This document shows positions 1 to 9,880 of a stretch of DNA of 64,000 nt, piece by piece. This DNA comes from an uncultured Schlesneria sp. Its GTDB lineage: Bacteria; Planctomycetota; Planctomycetia; Planctomycetales; Planctomycetaceae. The stretch spans positions 124,001-188,000 of the forward strand of contig CAIMFH010000025.1 in assembly GCA_903840265.1 (NCBI GenBank). The letters run 5' to 3'. Each line of letters starts with the position of its first letter. The first letter of the stretch is position 1. Position numbers and translations under genes: made by a program. The notes beneath the pieces are model-generated. The model was not told the DNA's origin. It made no database searches and saw only the letters and a list, made by a program, of their open reading frames with translations.

Positions 1-1702
1 GACGATCGGCCAGCTTCAACTGGAACTTTCGCATCGTGCCGCTGATCTCCAGCGGGCTTCGTTGCAGCCAGGTCGCAGCGAAGTCGGCGTGCCCCTTCAA
101 GCGTGATGGCATGTCGGGTAGTTCATACTTTGACCGATGCATCTCTCGGCCGACCAGCCATTTCGTGTAGTTGGCCAGTGGGCCCTTCAATGCCCACAGA
201 TGTTTGGGGTTTGCCATGTTGGGCTGCTTAATCCCATTCGCTGCCAAAGCCATCCCGATCGGTTCGAAGAACTGTCGTCCGTGCTGCTTGACCAGCGACT
301 TGAAGAATGCCATCCCCAGCATTTCTCCTTCCCCTTCATAAATGCAAGGGGCCAGGAACTCGTGGACGTTATCGCCAAACAGGTGGCCATGCAGGAACGA
401 CCGACCGCCGTGCGTCTTCATGAACAGTTCGATTGCCGCTTCCTTCTGAGCTTCGCTGCCGAAGATCTTGGCGATGATACATTCCATTTCACCGCGGAAG
501 CCGCGGTCTAGAAGACTGGCGGTCCATTCGGTCAGGGCGTCGCAAGCGACGATCATCCCGGAGAGATGTCCCATTCGCCGCTGGACCAGTTCACGCGTTT
601 CAATGGCGTGACCATAGGTCTTGCGGAAATGCGACCAGGGAATCATGTTCGCCAGCATCAGGCGCATCGTTCCGGCGGCATTGGCACATAGGGCGACCCG
701 GCCCCGGTTCAAGCCATGATACGCGATCGTTAGGCCATCTCCGTCCCCCGGATCAAGGAGGTTTTCCGCGGGGACGGGGAGATTGTTGAACACGATTCCC
801 TGGTTGTAAGCATGCTTGAGTGCATACAAGCCATACTGTTTCAACCGAAACGCATCGTTCTCTTCCGCAGGCAGTTCGACAATCAGGACCGCAGGTCGAC
901 CTTCGATCAGACAAACCAGGCCGATCGTGCGTCCCGGTGTGACGTTCGTGATAAATAGCTTTTCACCTGTCACGTAGTAGGTGTCACCTCGTTTCACGGC
1001 GACTGTTTTCAGGGCCGTCAAATCGGAACCGGCCCCGGGCTCGGTCAGGGCGAACGCAGAGAGTCGTTCGCCGCTGGCCAAACCCGGCAAAAACCTATGC
1101 TTTTGTTCAACATTGCCGAATGTTTGCAAAGGATCCACCGCACCAATGCAGCCATGCACCGAGGCCAACCCGGCAATGGTCGGATCGAACTGAGCCATCT
1201 TCGTCAGGAACGGAGCGAACTGTGAGAAGGGTGTTTGCGAGCCGCCATAGGCCTTGTCGACCAGCAAGCCCCAATAGCCGACATCTCCCAAGTTTTGCAG
1301 TACGTCTGCACGCAGTTTGCGTTTTTCGTCGTGCAGCGTGCCGCGATACAGGTGTTCTTCCACCACATGCAACGAATCCGTCATGACGCGAGCAGCATCT
1401 GCCGAGTTTGCGCCAGGATCCAGCGAGAACAGGTCGATCGGTACTTCGCGATCCCAGACCGCTCGGTGGATCGGACTTTGCGAAGTCTGGTGCTGTCGCT
1501 GAAACATCGTCTCGACTTCATCGTCCGCTTTATCGACCGCTCCCATGCGGCGGACTTCCTCGTCGCTCTTGCCGCCCAGCTTGAGTGCGGTTTCGGCGAA
1601 CGAGGCCACTCCGCTGGTCGCACGATGGGCGACAGGCGCAGGAACCTTCGTTTCGGGTTGATCGGCCGCTGCTGTCAGCGGTTCATTTGATTTAGCAATC
1701 AT
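1..1702 (-). CDS. Acyl-CoA dehydrogenase (C-terminus beyond window)
   Basis: FAD-dependent acyl-CoA dehydrogenase, expected to catalyse the first oxidation step of fatty-acid beta-oxidation in the cytoplasm. Reading the minus strand from the ATG at 1702 gives at least 567 residues with no stop before the window edge. The middle carries [17 protein letters not shown] (about residue 215), the flavin/substrate-binding signature, followed by [10 protein letters not shown]. Near residues 430-455 are [10 protein letters not shown] and IYEGEGEML, matching the family's C-terminal flavin contact and catalytic-base region. A GAGGGG-type ribosome site precedes the ATG. It lies 79 bases downstream of the FadJ-type gene and is probably the last gene seen of a beta-oxidation operon. 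The length suggests the longer FadE-like or VLCAD-like class, with an extra C-terminal domain. Confidence 0.9.
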   Translation of the reverse strand, partial: MIAKSNEPLTAAADQPETKVPAPVAHRATSGVASFAETALKLGGKSDEEVRRMGAVDKADDEVETMFQRQHQTSQSPIHRAVWDREVPIDLFSLDPGANSADAARVMTDSLHVVEEHLYRGTLHDEKRKLRADVLQNLGDVGYWGLLVDKAYGGSQTPFSQFAPFLTKMAQFDPTIAGLASVHGCIGAVDPLQTFGNVEQKHRFLPGLASGERLSAFALTEPGAGSDLTALKTVAVKRGDTYYVTGEKLFITNVTPGRTIGLVCLIEGRPAVLIVELPAEENDAFRLKQYGLYALKHAYNQGIVFNNLPVPAENLLDPGDGDGLTIAYHGLNRGRVALCANAAGTMRLMLANMIPWSHFRKTYGHAIETRELVQRRMGHLSGMIVACDALTEWTASLLDRGFRGEMECIIAKIFGSEAQKEAAIELFMKTHGGRSFLHGHLFGDNVHEFLAPCIYEGEGEMLGMAFFKSLVKQHGRQFFEPIGMALAANGIKQPNMANPKHLWALKGPLANYTKWLVGREMHRSKYELPDMPSRLKGHADFAATWLQRSPLEISGTMRKFQLKLADR

Positions 1703-1781
1703 GATTCCCCTCACATTCCATGATTAGATCTGATATTTGATCCGTCGCACCGTCGGCAAGACATTGTCGACCGCGCCTTGA

Positions 1782-3974
1782 TCACAAAGTTCGATTCTCA
1801 GTGTGATGTTCAATCTGATCGATCAGCCATTGCGATGGCGTGAATCGCGAACCAGCCACTTTCTGGAAGTATTCGAGCTTCGCGACCGCGTCGCCAAAGC
1901 CGCGCAGTTCGCACATGCGAATCGGGCCACCCAGGAACGGAGCAAATCCGGTCCCCAGGACCATTCCAAGGTCCACCATCCAGGCTTCCGGCACGACCCC
2001 TTCCTGCAGACATTTGGCGGCTTCATTGACCAATCGCAACACGATTCGGTCGCGAATGTCGTCCATCGACATCTGCTTCGGTTTGGCCGTATTGGCAACC
2101 GCTTTCCCTCGTTTCTTGCCACCTTGCGAATAGACATAGAAACCCTGCCCCGATTTGCGACCGATGTGTCCGGCGGCGGCCATTTCGTGCAACCGCTCGC
2201 CGGTGGGACTCGGTTCAGCGCTCAAGCCGTTGAGGGAATCGGCCACGTGCGCCGCGACATCGAGCCCCACCTGATCGAGCAAATCGAGCGGGCCCATTGG
2301 CATTCCAAATCGCTTCAATGCCTTATCAATATCTTCGGTCGGCACTCCCTCGCAGTGCAGTCGCACCGCTTCGTCGAGGTATGGGAATAGAATCCGGTTC
2401 ACAACAAAGCCCGGGCTATCGGCTGTGACCAACGGGACCTTGCCCAACTTCTTCACAAACTCGACCAGAGCGGCAATGTCCTCGTCTCGCGACTGTTCTG
2501 TGCGAACAATTTCAACCAGTTGCATGCGATGAACGGGATTGAAGAAGTGGAGGCCAACGACTCGCCCGGAATCGTGGATCGATTCGCCGATTCCGCGAAT
2601 CGATAGAGCCGAAGTGTTCGAAGCCAGGATCGCGTGCTTAGGACAGTATAGTTCCAGATCGCGGAAGACGGCCTGCTTGATATCCATTCGTTCCGTGACT
2701 GCTTCAATCACAAGGTCGACATCGGCGAATGCTCGCCAGTCGGTCGTCGCCGTAATCGCGCCAATCTTCGTCGCAGCATCGGCGGGACTGATCGCGTGCT
2801 TGCGGATCGATTCGTCGAACAGGTCGCGGATTCGTCCCAGTCCAGCGTCGAGCAGTTCCGCGCTGACTTCTTTCAAAACGACTTCAAAGCCTTGGATACT
2901 CGCCCAGTGCGCGATACCCGCTCCCATGACGCCGCCACCCATGACGCCGACCTTTCGGATCCTGCGTGGCTTCGCTTCCAGCCCGCGAACCCACGTCTCC
3001 ATCTTGCGGGCTCGTTCTCGTTGGAAGAACAGTCCCAGCAAGCTGCGGTGCGCATCGGTCATCATCAACTTGCCGAATTGCTCACGTTCAACGGCGTAGC
3101 CCTTTCCAGACCGATCATGCAGGCCTGCCGACACCGCGGTCATGATGGCCGGCAGCGCGGGATAGTTTTTGGAATTGCTGCCAATCATTCGCTGAGTGAA
3201 TTTCTTGACCGCCCATTGGCCCAGGCGAGTCCGATCTTTCAGCCAGCCGAGCATGCCGTCCTTGTGCCCGGTCTGTCCTTTGAACAGACCGAAGATCGCC
3301 GGCCCCAATTTGAAGGAGGCGTCTTCGGTGTAGTTGTCCACCGGATTGCCTGACAAATGGATCGCGAGCAGATCGGCCACCTTCGCGTCGACTTCTTCAC
3401 GCTTGCAGATGGCATCGGCGAGGCCAATTTTGACCGCTTCCTTCGCACCGACTTTCTTGCCGGTTAGCAGCATCGGCAGTGCGGCCGTTAGCCCGACGAG
3501 CCGAGGCAACCGTTGAGTCCCGCCCCAACCGGGGAGCAGGCCCAATTCTACTTCGGGCAGCCCCAGCTTGGTGCGAGGATCGTCGATGACCACCCGGTAA
3601 CGGCAAGCCAGTGCGAACTCAAGTCCCCCTCCCAGGCAGACTCCGTTGATAATTGCGACAGTTGGGATCCGCAGCGCCTGGATCCGCTGCATCAATCCCT
3701 GTCCGGCAGCGCAGATCTGTTCCGCCGCTTCGGATGAGTTTAATGTCGCAATCACGTGCAAATCAGCACCCGCTAAGAACCCGCTCTCTTTGCCGCTACG
3801 GAACACGAGTGCCTTGACCGAGGGATCGTGTTCTACAGCACGCAGCAATTCATCGAGGTCATGCAGGACGCTCTCATTGAAAACATTCATCGACTGGTCG
3901 GCGACATTCAGAATCGCCGTCATCACACCGCGAAAATCGCGATGCACATCGAAATTAGCCAGGTGCAGGTCCAT
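1782..3974 (-). CDS. fadJ: Bifunctional enoyl-CoA hydratase / 3-hydroxyacyl-CoA dehydrogenase (FadJ/FadB type)
   Basis: Multifunctional beta-oxidation enzyme that hydrates trans-2-enoyl-CoA and oxidises the L-3-hydroxyacyl-CoA with NAD+. The N-terminal crotonase domain shows LAGADLH (about residue 67), GGGLEFALAC (about 116) and ELGLLPGWGGTQRL (about 146), which contain the two catalytic glutamates. The C-terminal dehydrogenase domain starts with the Rossmann motif GVMGGGVMGAGIAHWAS (about 345), then SNTSALSI and LHFFNPVHRM with the catalytic histidine. The 730-residue length fits the family. The ATG at 3974 is chosen because GAGGGAGGGAA sits just upstream; an in-frame TTG at 3989 lies inside that site. 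It follows the thiolase by 66 bases, supporting a shared transcript. FadB and FadJ cannot be told apart by eye. Confidence 0.93.
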   Translation of the reverse strand: MDLHLANFDVHRDFRGVMTAILNVADQSMNVFNESVLHDLDELLRAVEHDPSVKALVFRSGKESGFLAGADLHVIATLNSSEAAEQICAAGQGLMQRIQALRIPTVAIINGVCLGGGLEFALACRYRVVIDDPRTKLGLPEVELGLLPGWGGTQRLPRLVGLTAALPMLLTGKKVGAKEAVKIGLADAICKREEVDAKVADLLAIHLSGNPVDNYTEDASFKLGPAIFGLFKGQTGHKDGMLGWLKDRTRLGQWAVKKFTQRMIGSNSKNYPALPAIMTAVSAGLHDRSGKGYAVEREQFGKLMMTDAHRSLLGLFFQRERARKMETWVRGLEAKPRRIRKVGVMGGGVMGAGIAHWASIQGFEVVLKEVSAELLDAGLGRIRDLFDESIRKHAISPADAATKIGAITATTDWRAFADVDLVIEAVTERMDIKQAVFRDLELYCPKHAILASNTSALSIRGIGESIHDSGRVVGLHFFNPVHRMQLVEIVRTEQSRDEDIAALVEFVKKLGKVPLVTADSPGFVVNRILFPYLDEAVRLHCEGVPTEDIDKALKRFGMPMGPLDLLDQVGLDVAAHVADSLNGLSAEPSPTGERLHEMAAAGHIGRKSGQGFYVYSQGGKKRGKAVANTAKPKQMSMDDIRDRIVLRLVNEAAKCLQEGVVPEAWMVDLGMVLGTGFAPFLGGPIRMCELRGFGDAVAKLEYFQKVAGSRFTPSQWLIDQIEHHTENRTL

Positions 3975-4040
3975 GATTCCCTCCCTCAAGCACTGATCAC
4001 CAAATCATTCGTTTTATGACACAGTTGCCCGTTCGTCGTG

Positions 4041-5351
4041 TTAGTCGTTACTCGTATCCAACCACATCGCCATTCCCTGTCCGCCGCCGATACACAGCGT
4101 CGCCAGCCCTTGTTTCAGGTTCTTTTCTTTCAGTGAACGAAGCAATGTCAGGACAAGACGAGCACCTGTTGTGCCGACTGGATGTCCTATCGCGATCGCT
4201 CCGCCATTCACATTCAATTTGTCATCGGGAACTTCGCCCAATGCCTTGGTCCGACCGAAATGTTCTTCCGCAAATTTGTCGGATGCGAAGGCTCGTTGAC
4301 AGGCGATGACCTGCGCCGCGAATGCTTCGTTTATTTCAATCAGGTCAAATTCCGATAGCGACAGTCCGTTTCGAGCCATCAGATCTTGAGTAGCGTGGAC
4401 GGGACCAAGCCCCATGCGCTGTGGTTCGCAGCCTTTCACGGCATAGTCGCGAATGTAACCCAACGGCGTCAGACCCAACGTACGGGCTCGGCTTGCCGGC
4501 ATCAGAACGAGCGCACAGGCACCATCCGTGATCGGACAGCTATTGCCCGCAGTGACCGAGCCCGTGGAGGGTTCAAATAATGGTTTCAACTTCGCCAGTG
4601 CTTCGATCGTCTGGCCAGCTCTGGGACCAGAATCCTTTTCGATGGTTTTGCCATTCGCCAGGGTGATCGGTGCAGTTTCCCCCTTGTAGAAGCAGCGTTC
4701 CCAAGTCGCGATCGCTCGCTGATGGCTCCGCAAGGCGAATTGATCCTGCTCTTGCCGCGTGATCCCAAAATCCTTGGCGAGCAATTCGGCAGTCTGACCC
4801 ATATTCAGGCCGCAGATCGGGTCAGTTAGACCCAATTGCAAGGCGGGAATCGGGCTAAGCATCGAAGGACGGAACCGAGCCATGACGCGCATCTTGCCGA
4901 AGACCGATTTCTGTCGACTCATTTCGAGCAACAGATCTTTGACGCGTGGGTCCCACAGCAACGGGACGTTCGACATGGACTCGGTCCCCCCCGCAACGAT
5001 AATCTCAGCTCGGCCATCCAAGATTGCTTGCCAACCTGCGACGATCGCTTCCATTCCGGAGGCGCAGTTGCGATGGACAGTATGGGCAGGGCGGTCTTGT
5101 GGAACACCGGCTCGTAGGGCAATGACACGGGACACGTTGGCGGTGTTGGGAGGCGACGCGACGTTACCGAAGATCACTTCGTCGACTTGCTCGGGTTTCA
5201 GGCCCGTTCGATCCAGAGCGGCAGTGACTGCAACTCGACCGAGTTCATCGGCAGGAACGGAGCTGAGTTGCCCGAATGCCTTGGCGAACGGAGTTCGCAT
5301 GCCGCCAATAACGGCGAGGGGTTCGGGTAATGTTTCCCGTGTGCGTTTCAT
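4041..5351 (-). CDS. fadI: Acetyl-CoA acyltransferase (3-ketoacyl-CoA thiolase, FadI type)
   Basis: Thiolase that cleaves 3-ketoacyl-CoA to acetyl-CoA plus a shortened acyl-CoA, the last step of beta-oxidation. The 436-residue protein has the nucleophilic cysteine in HRNCASGMEAI (Cys96), a late GGAIAIGHPVGTTGAR with the catalytic histidine, and CIGGGQGMAMW with the second active-site cysteine. Length and the start MRTPFAKAFGQL match FadI-type trifunctional-complex thiolases better than short acetoacetyl-CoA thiolases. The ATG has a GGAAGG ribosome site. It lies directly upstream of the FadJ-type gene, so the two products probably form the alpha and beta parts of one complex. Confidence 0.92.
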   Translation of the reverse strand: MKRTRETLPEPLAVIGGMRTPFAKAFGQLSSVPADELGRVAVTAALDRTGLKPEQVDEVIFGNVASPPNTANVSRVIALRAGVPQDRPAHTVHRNCASGMEAIVAGWQAILDGRAEIIVAGGTESMSNVPLLWDPRVKDLLLEMSRQKSVFGKMRVMARFRPSMLSPIPALQLGLTDPICGLNMGQTAELLAKDFGITRQEQDQFALRSHQRAIATWERCFYKGETAPITLANGKTIEKDSGPRAGQTIEALAKLKPLFEPSTGSVTAGNSCPITDGACALVLMPASRARTLGLTPLGYIRDYAVKGCEPQRMGLGPVHATQDLMARNGLSLSEFDLIEINEAFAAQVIACQRAFASDKFAEEHFGRTKALGEVPDDKLNVNGGAIAIGHPVGTTGARLVLTLLRSLKEKNLKQGLATLCIGGGQGMAMWLDTSND

Positions 5352-5566
5352 GATCGACCTTCCGCATTTCTACGCGTAGGTCACAGCGAGACGAGTTCGG
5401 AGTTGTTGAGCTCTCGGTGTCTTCGCTTGTCAGGGCTACGCGATTTGGACTCGTGATGCAGATCTCATTCAGTGGCGTATCCAAGTTCAATTGTGATTCT
5501 TGCTCCCATTGGCTTGATCCCTACCGATCAGCAAGGACCATGCCAATGAGGTGACTGTTTGACCGA

Positions 5567-7321
5567 TCAATCGGCCTTCGCCGGTTCTGCTGCTTCTGTC
5601 GTCGAATCTGTCTCAGTAGTGGATTCTGTCGACCCGTCGCGCAGTTTGCGGCGTAAGACCTTGCCGAGGAAATTGCGAGGCAATTCTCCTTCAATGATCT
5701 CCAGGATCTTCGGCACCTTGTGATGTGCCAGATGCTCTTTCATGTAAGTCTGAAAGTGATGTTGGTTGAAGTGCGATTTGCTCTTCACTGCGACAATTGC
5801 CTTCACGATTTCTCCACGTTGACGATCCGGCACTCCGACGACGGCAGCATCTTTGACGTCGTCATATTGTTTCAGAACGTATTCCACGTCGTTTGGATAG
5901 ACGTTAAAGCCGCTGGTGATGATCAAATCTTTCTTGCGATCGACGATCTTGAAGAAGCCGTCCTGATCACAGGTTGCCAGGTCTCCCGTAAACAGCCAGC
6001 GGTCTTTCAACACGTTGGCCGTGGCTTCCTCGTTGTTCCAATAGCCCAACATGACTTGAGGGCCCCGGACTATCAGTTCACCGACTTCGCCAGGTGGAAG
6101 AATGTGTTCCCCTGTTTCAGCGTCGACGATTCTTGCTTGGGTATCTGGTAACGGGAAGCCAATCGTCCCGATGCGAGCGTTTCCATCAAGCGGACCGGCA
6201 TGAGTCACAGGACTGCATTCCGAAAGCCCAAAACCTTCGACAACCTGCGCACCGGTAAATTCAGCGAATTCAGTGGCCGTTTCGGGCATCAGTGGAGCCC
6301 CTCCCGAGATGACCCACATCAACGAACGGACGTCCCATTTGCCGGGATTGTCCCGCAGTCGCTGGTTCAACACATGCAACATGGCAGGTACTGCCGGAAA
6401 GACACTCGGTCGCGCCGACTTGATCAAATCCAAGACTGTTTCTGGCTGGAAGCGATGATGCAGGACCAGCGTCGCTGCCATCGCGATGCCTGAGGTCGCG
6501 CACGTCGAGAGACCATAACTGTGGAAGAATGGAATCACGGCCAGGAATGTGTCGCGGCCGGTTCGATTACCACACCACGCCTTCAGCTGCAACGCGTTCG
6601 CCAGCAGGTTGGCATGTGACAAGGTCACCGCTTTCGGATGCCCTGTCGTGCCACCTGTGGGAAGGATGTACGCTGGCGATTGCGATTCGGCGTGAACCGG
6701 ATCGGCAATCGGCTCGTGATGAGGGATCTCTGCGGCGAAATCTTTGAATTCAATGTGCGAATCGACGTGCAAACCACGTTTCTGCAGGCACGCAGCGCGA
6801 TACAACAGTCGCTTCATCGTGTGTAAACGCGACGCGATCGAACAGGTCAGGATGCGACTGGGGCGGTGCTTGCCTTGGGTGGCGAGCGGAGCCAGTAGAT
6901 CGAGCGCGACGATCAACTTGCAGCCCGTCGCGGACATCATTTCATCGATTTCGCCTGCGACCGACAGCGGACTCAGCGAGACCACGATGCCGCCAGCCAT
7001 CCAGATGCCGTACGCGGCGATCAGGTATTCCGGGACATTGGGCAGCAACAAGCCGACTCGATCGCCAGGCTGGATTCCGAGAGACTGGAACAAGGACGCC
7101 GCACGACGGGCCTGTTCATACAGTTCTTCGTAGGTAGTGCGCTCGTCGAAGTAGCGAACGGCAAGGCGATGTGGAAAGCGTTCGGCCGTGTTCTTCAGCA
7201 GCCACCACACCGGCTCTTGAGGATATTCCAAGTGGGCAGGTGTACAACTCGGATACTGCTTCAGCCATGGGGCAGCAGTATCTTCCAACGCAATCCGATC
7301 TTGAGCAAATGAAATGGACAT
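5567..7321 (-). CDS. fadD: Long-chain fatty acid-CoA ligase (AMP-binding)
   Basis: Adenylate-forming enzyme that activates a fatty acid to acyl-CoA with ATP and so feeds the downstream beta-oxidation genes. From the ATG at 7321 it is 584 residues. The P-loop-like signature PTGGTTGHPKAV lies near residue 224, the A5 motif GFGLSECSPVT follows, and TGDLAT plus DRKKDLIITSGFNVYPNDVE near residue 460 give the hinge region. The last 20 or so residues are Thr/Glu/Ala-rich. The start at 7321 is preferred because AGAGAGGGA precedes it at normal spacing; an upstream in-frame start at 7414 would add a segment unlike the family. It is separated by 215 bases from the thiolase, so it may be first in the operon or separately transcribed. 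The exact chain-length preference cannot be read. Confidence 0.9.
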   Translation of the reverse strand: MSISFAQDRIALEDTAAPWLKQYPSCTPAHLEYPQEPVWWLLKNTAERFPHRLAVRYFDERTTYEELYEQARRAASLFQSLGIQPGDRVGLLLPNVPEYLIAAYGIWMAGGIVVSLSPLSVAGEIDEMMSATGCKLIVALDLLAPLATQGKHRPSRILTCSIASRLHTMKRLLYRAACLQKRGLHVDSHIEFKDFAAEIPHHEPIADPVHAESQSPAYILPTGGTTGHPKAVTLSHANLLANALQLKAWCGNRTGRDTFLAVIPFFHSYGLSTCATSGIAMAATLVLHHRFQPETVLDLIKSARPSVFPAVPAMLHVLNQRLRDNPGKWDVRSLMWVISGGAPLMPETATEFAEFTGAQVVEGFGLSECSPVTHAGPLDGNARIGTIGFPLPDTQARIVDAETGEHILPPGEVGELIVRGPQVMLGYWNNEEATANVLKDRWLFTGDLATCDQDGFFKIVDRKKDLIITSGFNVYPNDVEYVLKQYDDVKDAAVVGVPDRQRGEIVKAIVAVKSKSHFNQHHFQTYMKEHLAHHKVPKILEIIEGELPRNFLGKVLRRKLRDGSTESTTETDSTTEAAEPAKAD

Positions 7322-7662
7322 GGTTGCATCCCTCTCTTTTCCATCAATCGCATCATGTGGTCCATCAAAGGTGAACTGGAAGCAAAACGGATACCTAATC
7401 TCTTCAACGATCAATACGCTTCAAAAGATCAAATCGTGGGGACGCACCCCAAATCACTTTCACGAACCGTCGACCAGCCTTCGACTTACGTGTGGGTCGA
7501 ATTTCCACACTGGAGATCTTCGCCTCATGTTGTTTCCTTCGTTTATCTAAGTATTAACCACCTGAGGTGACCGGCAAGATGTAACCACTCGTATATTGCG
7601 AGGAATTCATCGATTGGGCTGTCCTTGGACGGAACTCGCAGCAGTCGCACTACTTTCCGCCA
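7322..7662. other. Divergent intergenic region, fadD-type gene / pilus locus
   Basis: About 340 bases lie between the minus-strand acyl-CoA ligase and the plus-strand pilus genes, so promoters for both directions should be here. I see two short inverted repeats, TGGGG/CCCCA at 7437-7451 and GTGTGG/CCACAC near 7491-7512, but no convincing promoter boxes or coding sequence. Confidence 0.3.
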
Positions 7663-7935
7663 ATGCCGGTGTTCAAGAGGATTGCGAAAACATTCCAGAA
7701 GTCGTTCTGGCGTCAACGTTTTCTGCCGATTACACTGTTTATCCTTATGCGTACGTTTCGGCAGCGATCTCCGACACCCATCCGTTCCACCCGAAAGGGG
7801 AATTCGGCCCTGGATTACATGCTGATTCTGGCAGCGATGCTTCCCATCGTGTTATTCATCACGGTGAAAGGGAAAAGAATCATGCAACTTGTCTGGGAAA
7901 TGTTATGTGTGCAGATTTCGTGGCCTTTGATGTAA
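7663..7935 (+). CDS. Flp-pilin-like small membrane protein
   Basis: Small protein (90 residues from this start) with one hydrophobic helix. The segment KGNSALDYMLILAAMLPI resembles a type IVb (Flp) pilin: glycine, four residues, an acidic residue at +5, tyrosine at +6, then the helix. If prepilin peptidase cuts after this glycine, the mature form starts NSALDY. Flp pilins normally have Glu at +5; here it is Asp. The C-terminal MQLVWEMLCVQISWPLM is hydrophobic and aromatic. No ribosome site supports the first ATG, and an in-frame ATG at 7747 is an alternative. It is followed by a second pilin-like gene and the peptidase gene. Whether it is the structural pilin or a minor pilin is unknown. Confidence 0.6.
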   Translation: MPVFKRIAKTFQKSFWRQRFLPITLFILMRTFRQRSPTPIRSTRKGNSALDYMLILAAMLPIVLFITVKGKRIMQLVWEMLCVQISWPLM

Positions 7936-8011
7936 GATTGAGAAATCGGGATTACTGACCACAAGTGCGCCAACGCGCATCGAAAACAGTCAAGGGTGGA
8001 GATCAAAGACC

Positions 8012-8242
8012 ATGCAGCAATTCTCTTGGCGCAAACTGATGCTGCGAGTGCATCGCGACGAGCGAGGCGCCGTCAGCCTGGAAACGATTCTGATCGTCGC
8101 AGCCATCGCGCTGCCGATCTTGATTTATCTGATTAAGTTCGGCTGGCCGAGCATCAAGAAATACTTCGAATCCGGGATGCAGAACCTGGAGAACGAAGGG
8201 AACAACGTCACGACCGGTGGCAGCGGAACGGGCTCTAATTGA
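8012..8242 (+). CDS. Flp family type IVb pilin-like protein
   Basis: Small 76-residue protein with the class III prepilin pattern: a short basic leader, then RGAVSLETILIVAAIALPIL, where cleavage after Gly would leave Glu at +5 of the mature form, followed by one hydrophobic helix and a polar Gly/Ser/Asn-rich tail. It is expected to be processed by the TadV-like peptidase encoded 12 bases downstream and to form the pilus fibre or a minor component at the cell surface. Flp pilins are usually this size. It is the better of the two pilin candidates in this locus. Confidence 0.75.
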   Translation: MQQFSWRKLMLRVHRDERGAVSLETILIVAAIALPILIYLIKFGWPSIKKYFESGMQNLENEGNNVTTGGSGTGSN

Positions 8243-8254
8243 TTTGAGGCCTCG

Positions 8255-8797
8255 GTGACGTTGACCGTGGGGATTGTCGTCACGCTCGTGCTGTTGCTGA
8301 TGGTCGCGACAGTGACCGATGTGCGCGATCAGATCATTTATAACTGGAACACGTATCCCGGTATTGTACTGGGATTCGTGCTCCGCTGGTTCGATGGTGG
8401 CGCGGCGGGGATCGAAGATTCGTTTAAGGGATTCCTGGTCTGCGGATTCCTGATGCTGGTCTGTTTCGTCTTGTTTCAATTAGGTGGGGGCGACCTGAAG
8501 CTGATCGCCATGATGGGAGCGTTCCTGGGATTCGAACGCGGTATCGAAGCATTGTTGTGGACTCTGGTCCTCGGAGGCATTCTGGGATCGGTGGTGGTGG
8601 TCTGGCAATTAGGGTTTCTCAACATCGTGACAGGGACCGTGCGACACTTGGTGAAGATGTGGCAGGCGCGTGGTTGGGTTCCACTGGACGCCGAAGCCCG
8701 GCGGCCGCTGAAGCAAACGCTGTTTCTGGCACCGGCAGGGTTAATTGCCGTTTTGATCGTGACCTATGACATCTGGCGACAGGGCCTCTTGCTGTAA
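8255..8797 (+). CDS. Prepilin peptidase, A24 family (TadV/CpaA-like)
   Basis: Membrane aspartic peptidase that removes leader peptides from Flp-type prepilins and pseudopilins. The 180-residue protein is made of hydrophobic helices and keeps both active-site aspartates: TDVRDQIIYN near residue 25 and the GxGD-type motif QLGGGDLKLIAM near residue 75. It lacks the N-terminal methylase domain of PilD, as is normal for TadV/CpaA. It begins with GTG, preceded by TTGAGG, and lies 12 bases after the pilin-like gene, so the two are probably co-transcribed. Confidence 0.85.
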   Translation: MTLTVGIVVTLVLLLMVATVTDVRDQIIYNWNTYPGIVLGFVLRWFDGGAAGIEDSFKGFLVCGFLMLVCFVLFQLGGGDLKLIAMMGAFLGFERGIEALLWTLVLGGILGSVVVVWQLGFLNIVTGTVRHLVKMWQARGWVPLDAEARRPLKQTLFLAPAGLIAVLIVTYDIWRQGLLL

Positions 8798-8842
8798 GCG
8801 GCTCATCACAAATCCGGCAGCAGACGACTTGTCCTTCAGGAG

Positions 8843-9880
8843 ATGACCGCGGCCGTGCATCGCGAAATCCTCATCGCCTGTCTCCCTTGCTTCATCGTGC
8901 TGTGCGCGTCGATGATCGTGCTACGATTGCTGTTAGCGGTCGGTGCGTCGTCCTGGAACTGGCGGCGGTTGCGACAAGTCCACTCGTGCCAGCGAGGCGG
9001 CGTTCAATCGCTGGCCTTCGTGCTGACGATGCCGATGTTCATTATGGTGATCTTGCTGATCGTGCAGGTCAGCCAGTTGATGATCGCGCAGATGGTCATT
9101 CACTACGCGGCATTCGCGGGGGCTCGCTCGGCGTCGGTCTGGCTTCCCGCGGCGATCGATGATCCAAGTCAGCTGGAATTGAGCGCGTACTCCGAAGTCG
9201 AAAACCGAATTGGGCAGCAGCCCACGTCGACCGATGGCGAGTTCACCGACTATGAAGTGACATCTTCAGTCACCAGCGAAAAGCTGTGGAAAGTCCGCGC
9301 AGCCGTCGTTCAGGGCCTGATGCCGCTATGTCCTTCTCGCAACCTGGGAATGCGTGGTCAGATGCCTTATCTGACGAACCTCGCTATGGCAAATCAGCAG
9401 GTCTATGCCACGCTGCTCCCGTCCTCTCAATCCAATACTCAGCTACCCAATCGAATCGCGAACAAACTGAACTATGCCGACCAGAACACGCGTGTGATCG
9501 TCGAATGGCGGGATTCCTACGATCCTAAGGGGCGAGATTCATTGAACTTCATCTCGTACAACCCGCGAAACCACACCTGCCCCGATCCGGAGCGGCAGTC
9601 GGCCTTTCGCGAGGCGGAAATTGGCTGGCAGGACCCGATTACCGTTTACGTGATCCATCAGTTCGCCTTGCTTCCGGGTCCAGGCCGACTGCTAGCAAAC
9701 CGGATCGTTCGCTCGGATGGCCTACCAGATCGTGTGGCGGCCCGGATCAATGCCGTCAGTCTGGATGCCTCGAAGACACTGTACACGACTCAGATCCAGG
9801 CGGCCGTGACGATGACGTGTGAAGGCTGGAAGTCCGTCAAGCCGGTCATTCAACCTCGATATGCCCTGCCGACTCAGTGA
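8843..9880 (+). CDS. TadE-like pseudopilin / pilus assembly protein
   Basis: A 345-residue protein with two N-terminal hydrophobic segments. The second, starting at QRGGVQSLAFVLTMPMFIMV (about residue 52), resembles the TadE N-terminal helix and is followed by an AGARSASVWLP segment typical of TadE-like proteins. The rest is a polar extracytoplasmic region. The usual Glu at +5 after the processing glycine is not obvious here, so cleavage is uncertain. AGGAG abuts the ATG at 8843 directly, which is too close for a normal ribosome site; GTG at 8855 is a plausible alternative. It lies between the prepilin peptidase and the TadG-like gene. Confidence 0.7.
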   Translation: MTAAVHREILIACLPCFIVLCASMIVLRLLLAVGASSWNWRRLRQVHSCQRGGVQSLAFVLTMPMFIMVILLIVQVSQLMIAQMVIHYAAFAGARSASVWLPAAIDDPSQLELSAYSEVENRIGQQPTSTDGEFTDYEVTSSVTSEKLWKVRAAVVQGLMPLCPSRNLGMRGQMPYLTNLAMANQQVYATLLPSSQSNTQLPNRIANKLNYADQNTRVIVEWRDSYDPKGRDSLNFISYNPRNHTCPDPERQSAFREAEIGWQDPITVYVIHQFALLPGPGRLLANRIVRSDGLPDRVAARINAVSLDASKTLYTTQIQAAVTMTCEGWKSVKPVIQPRYALPTQ

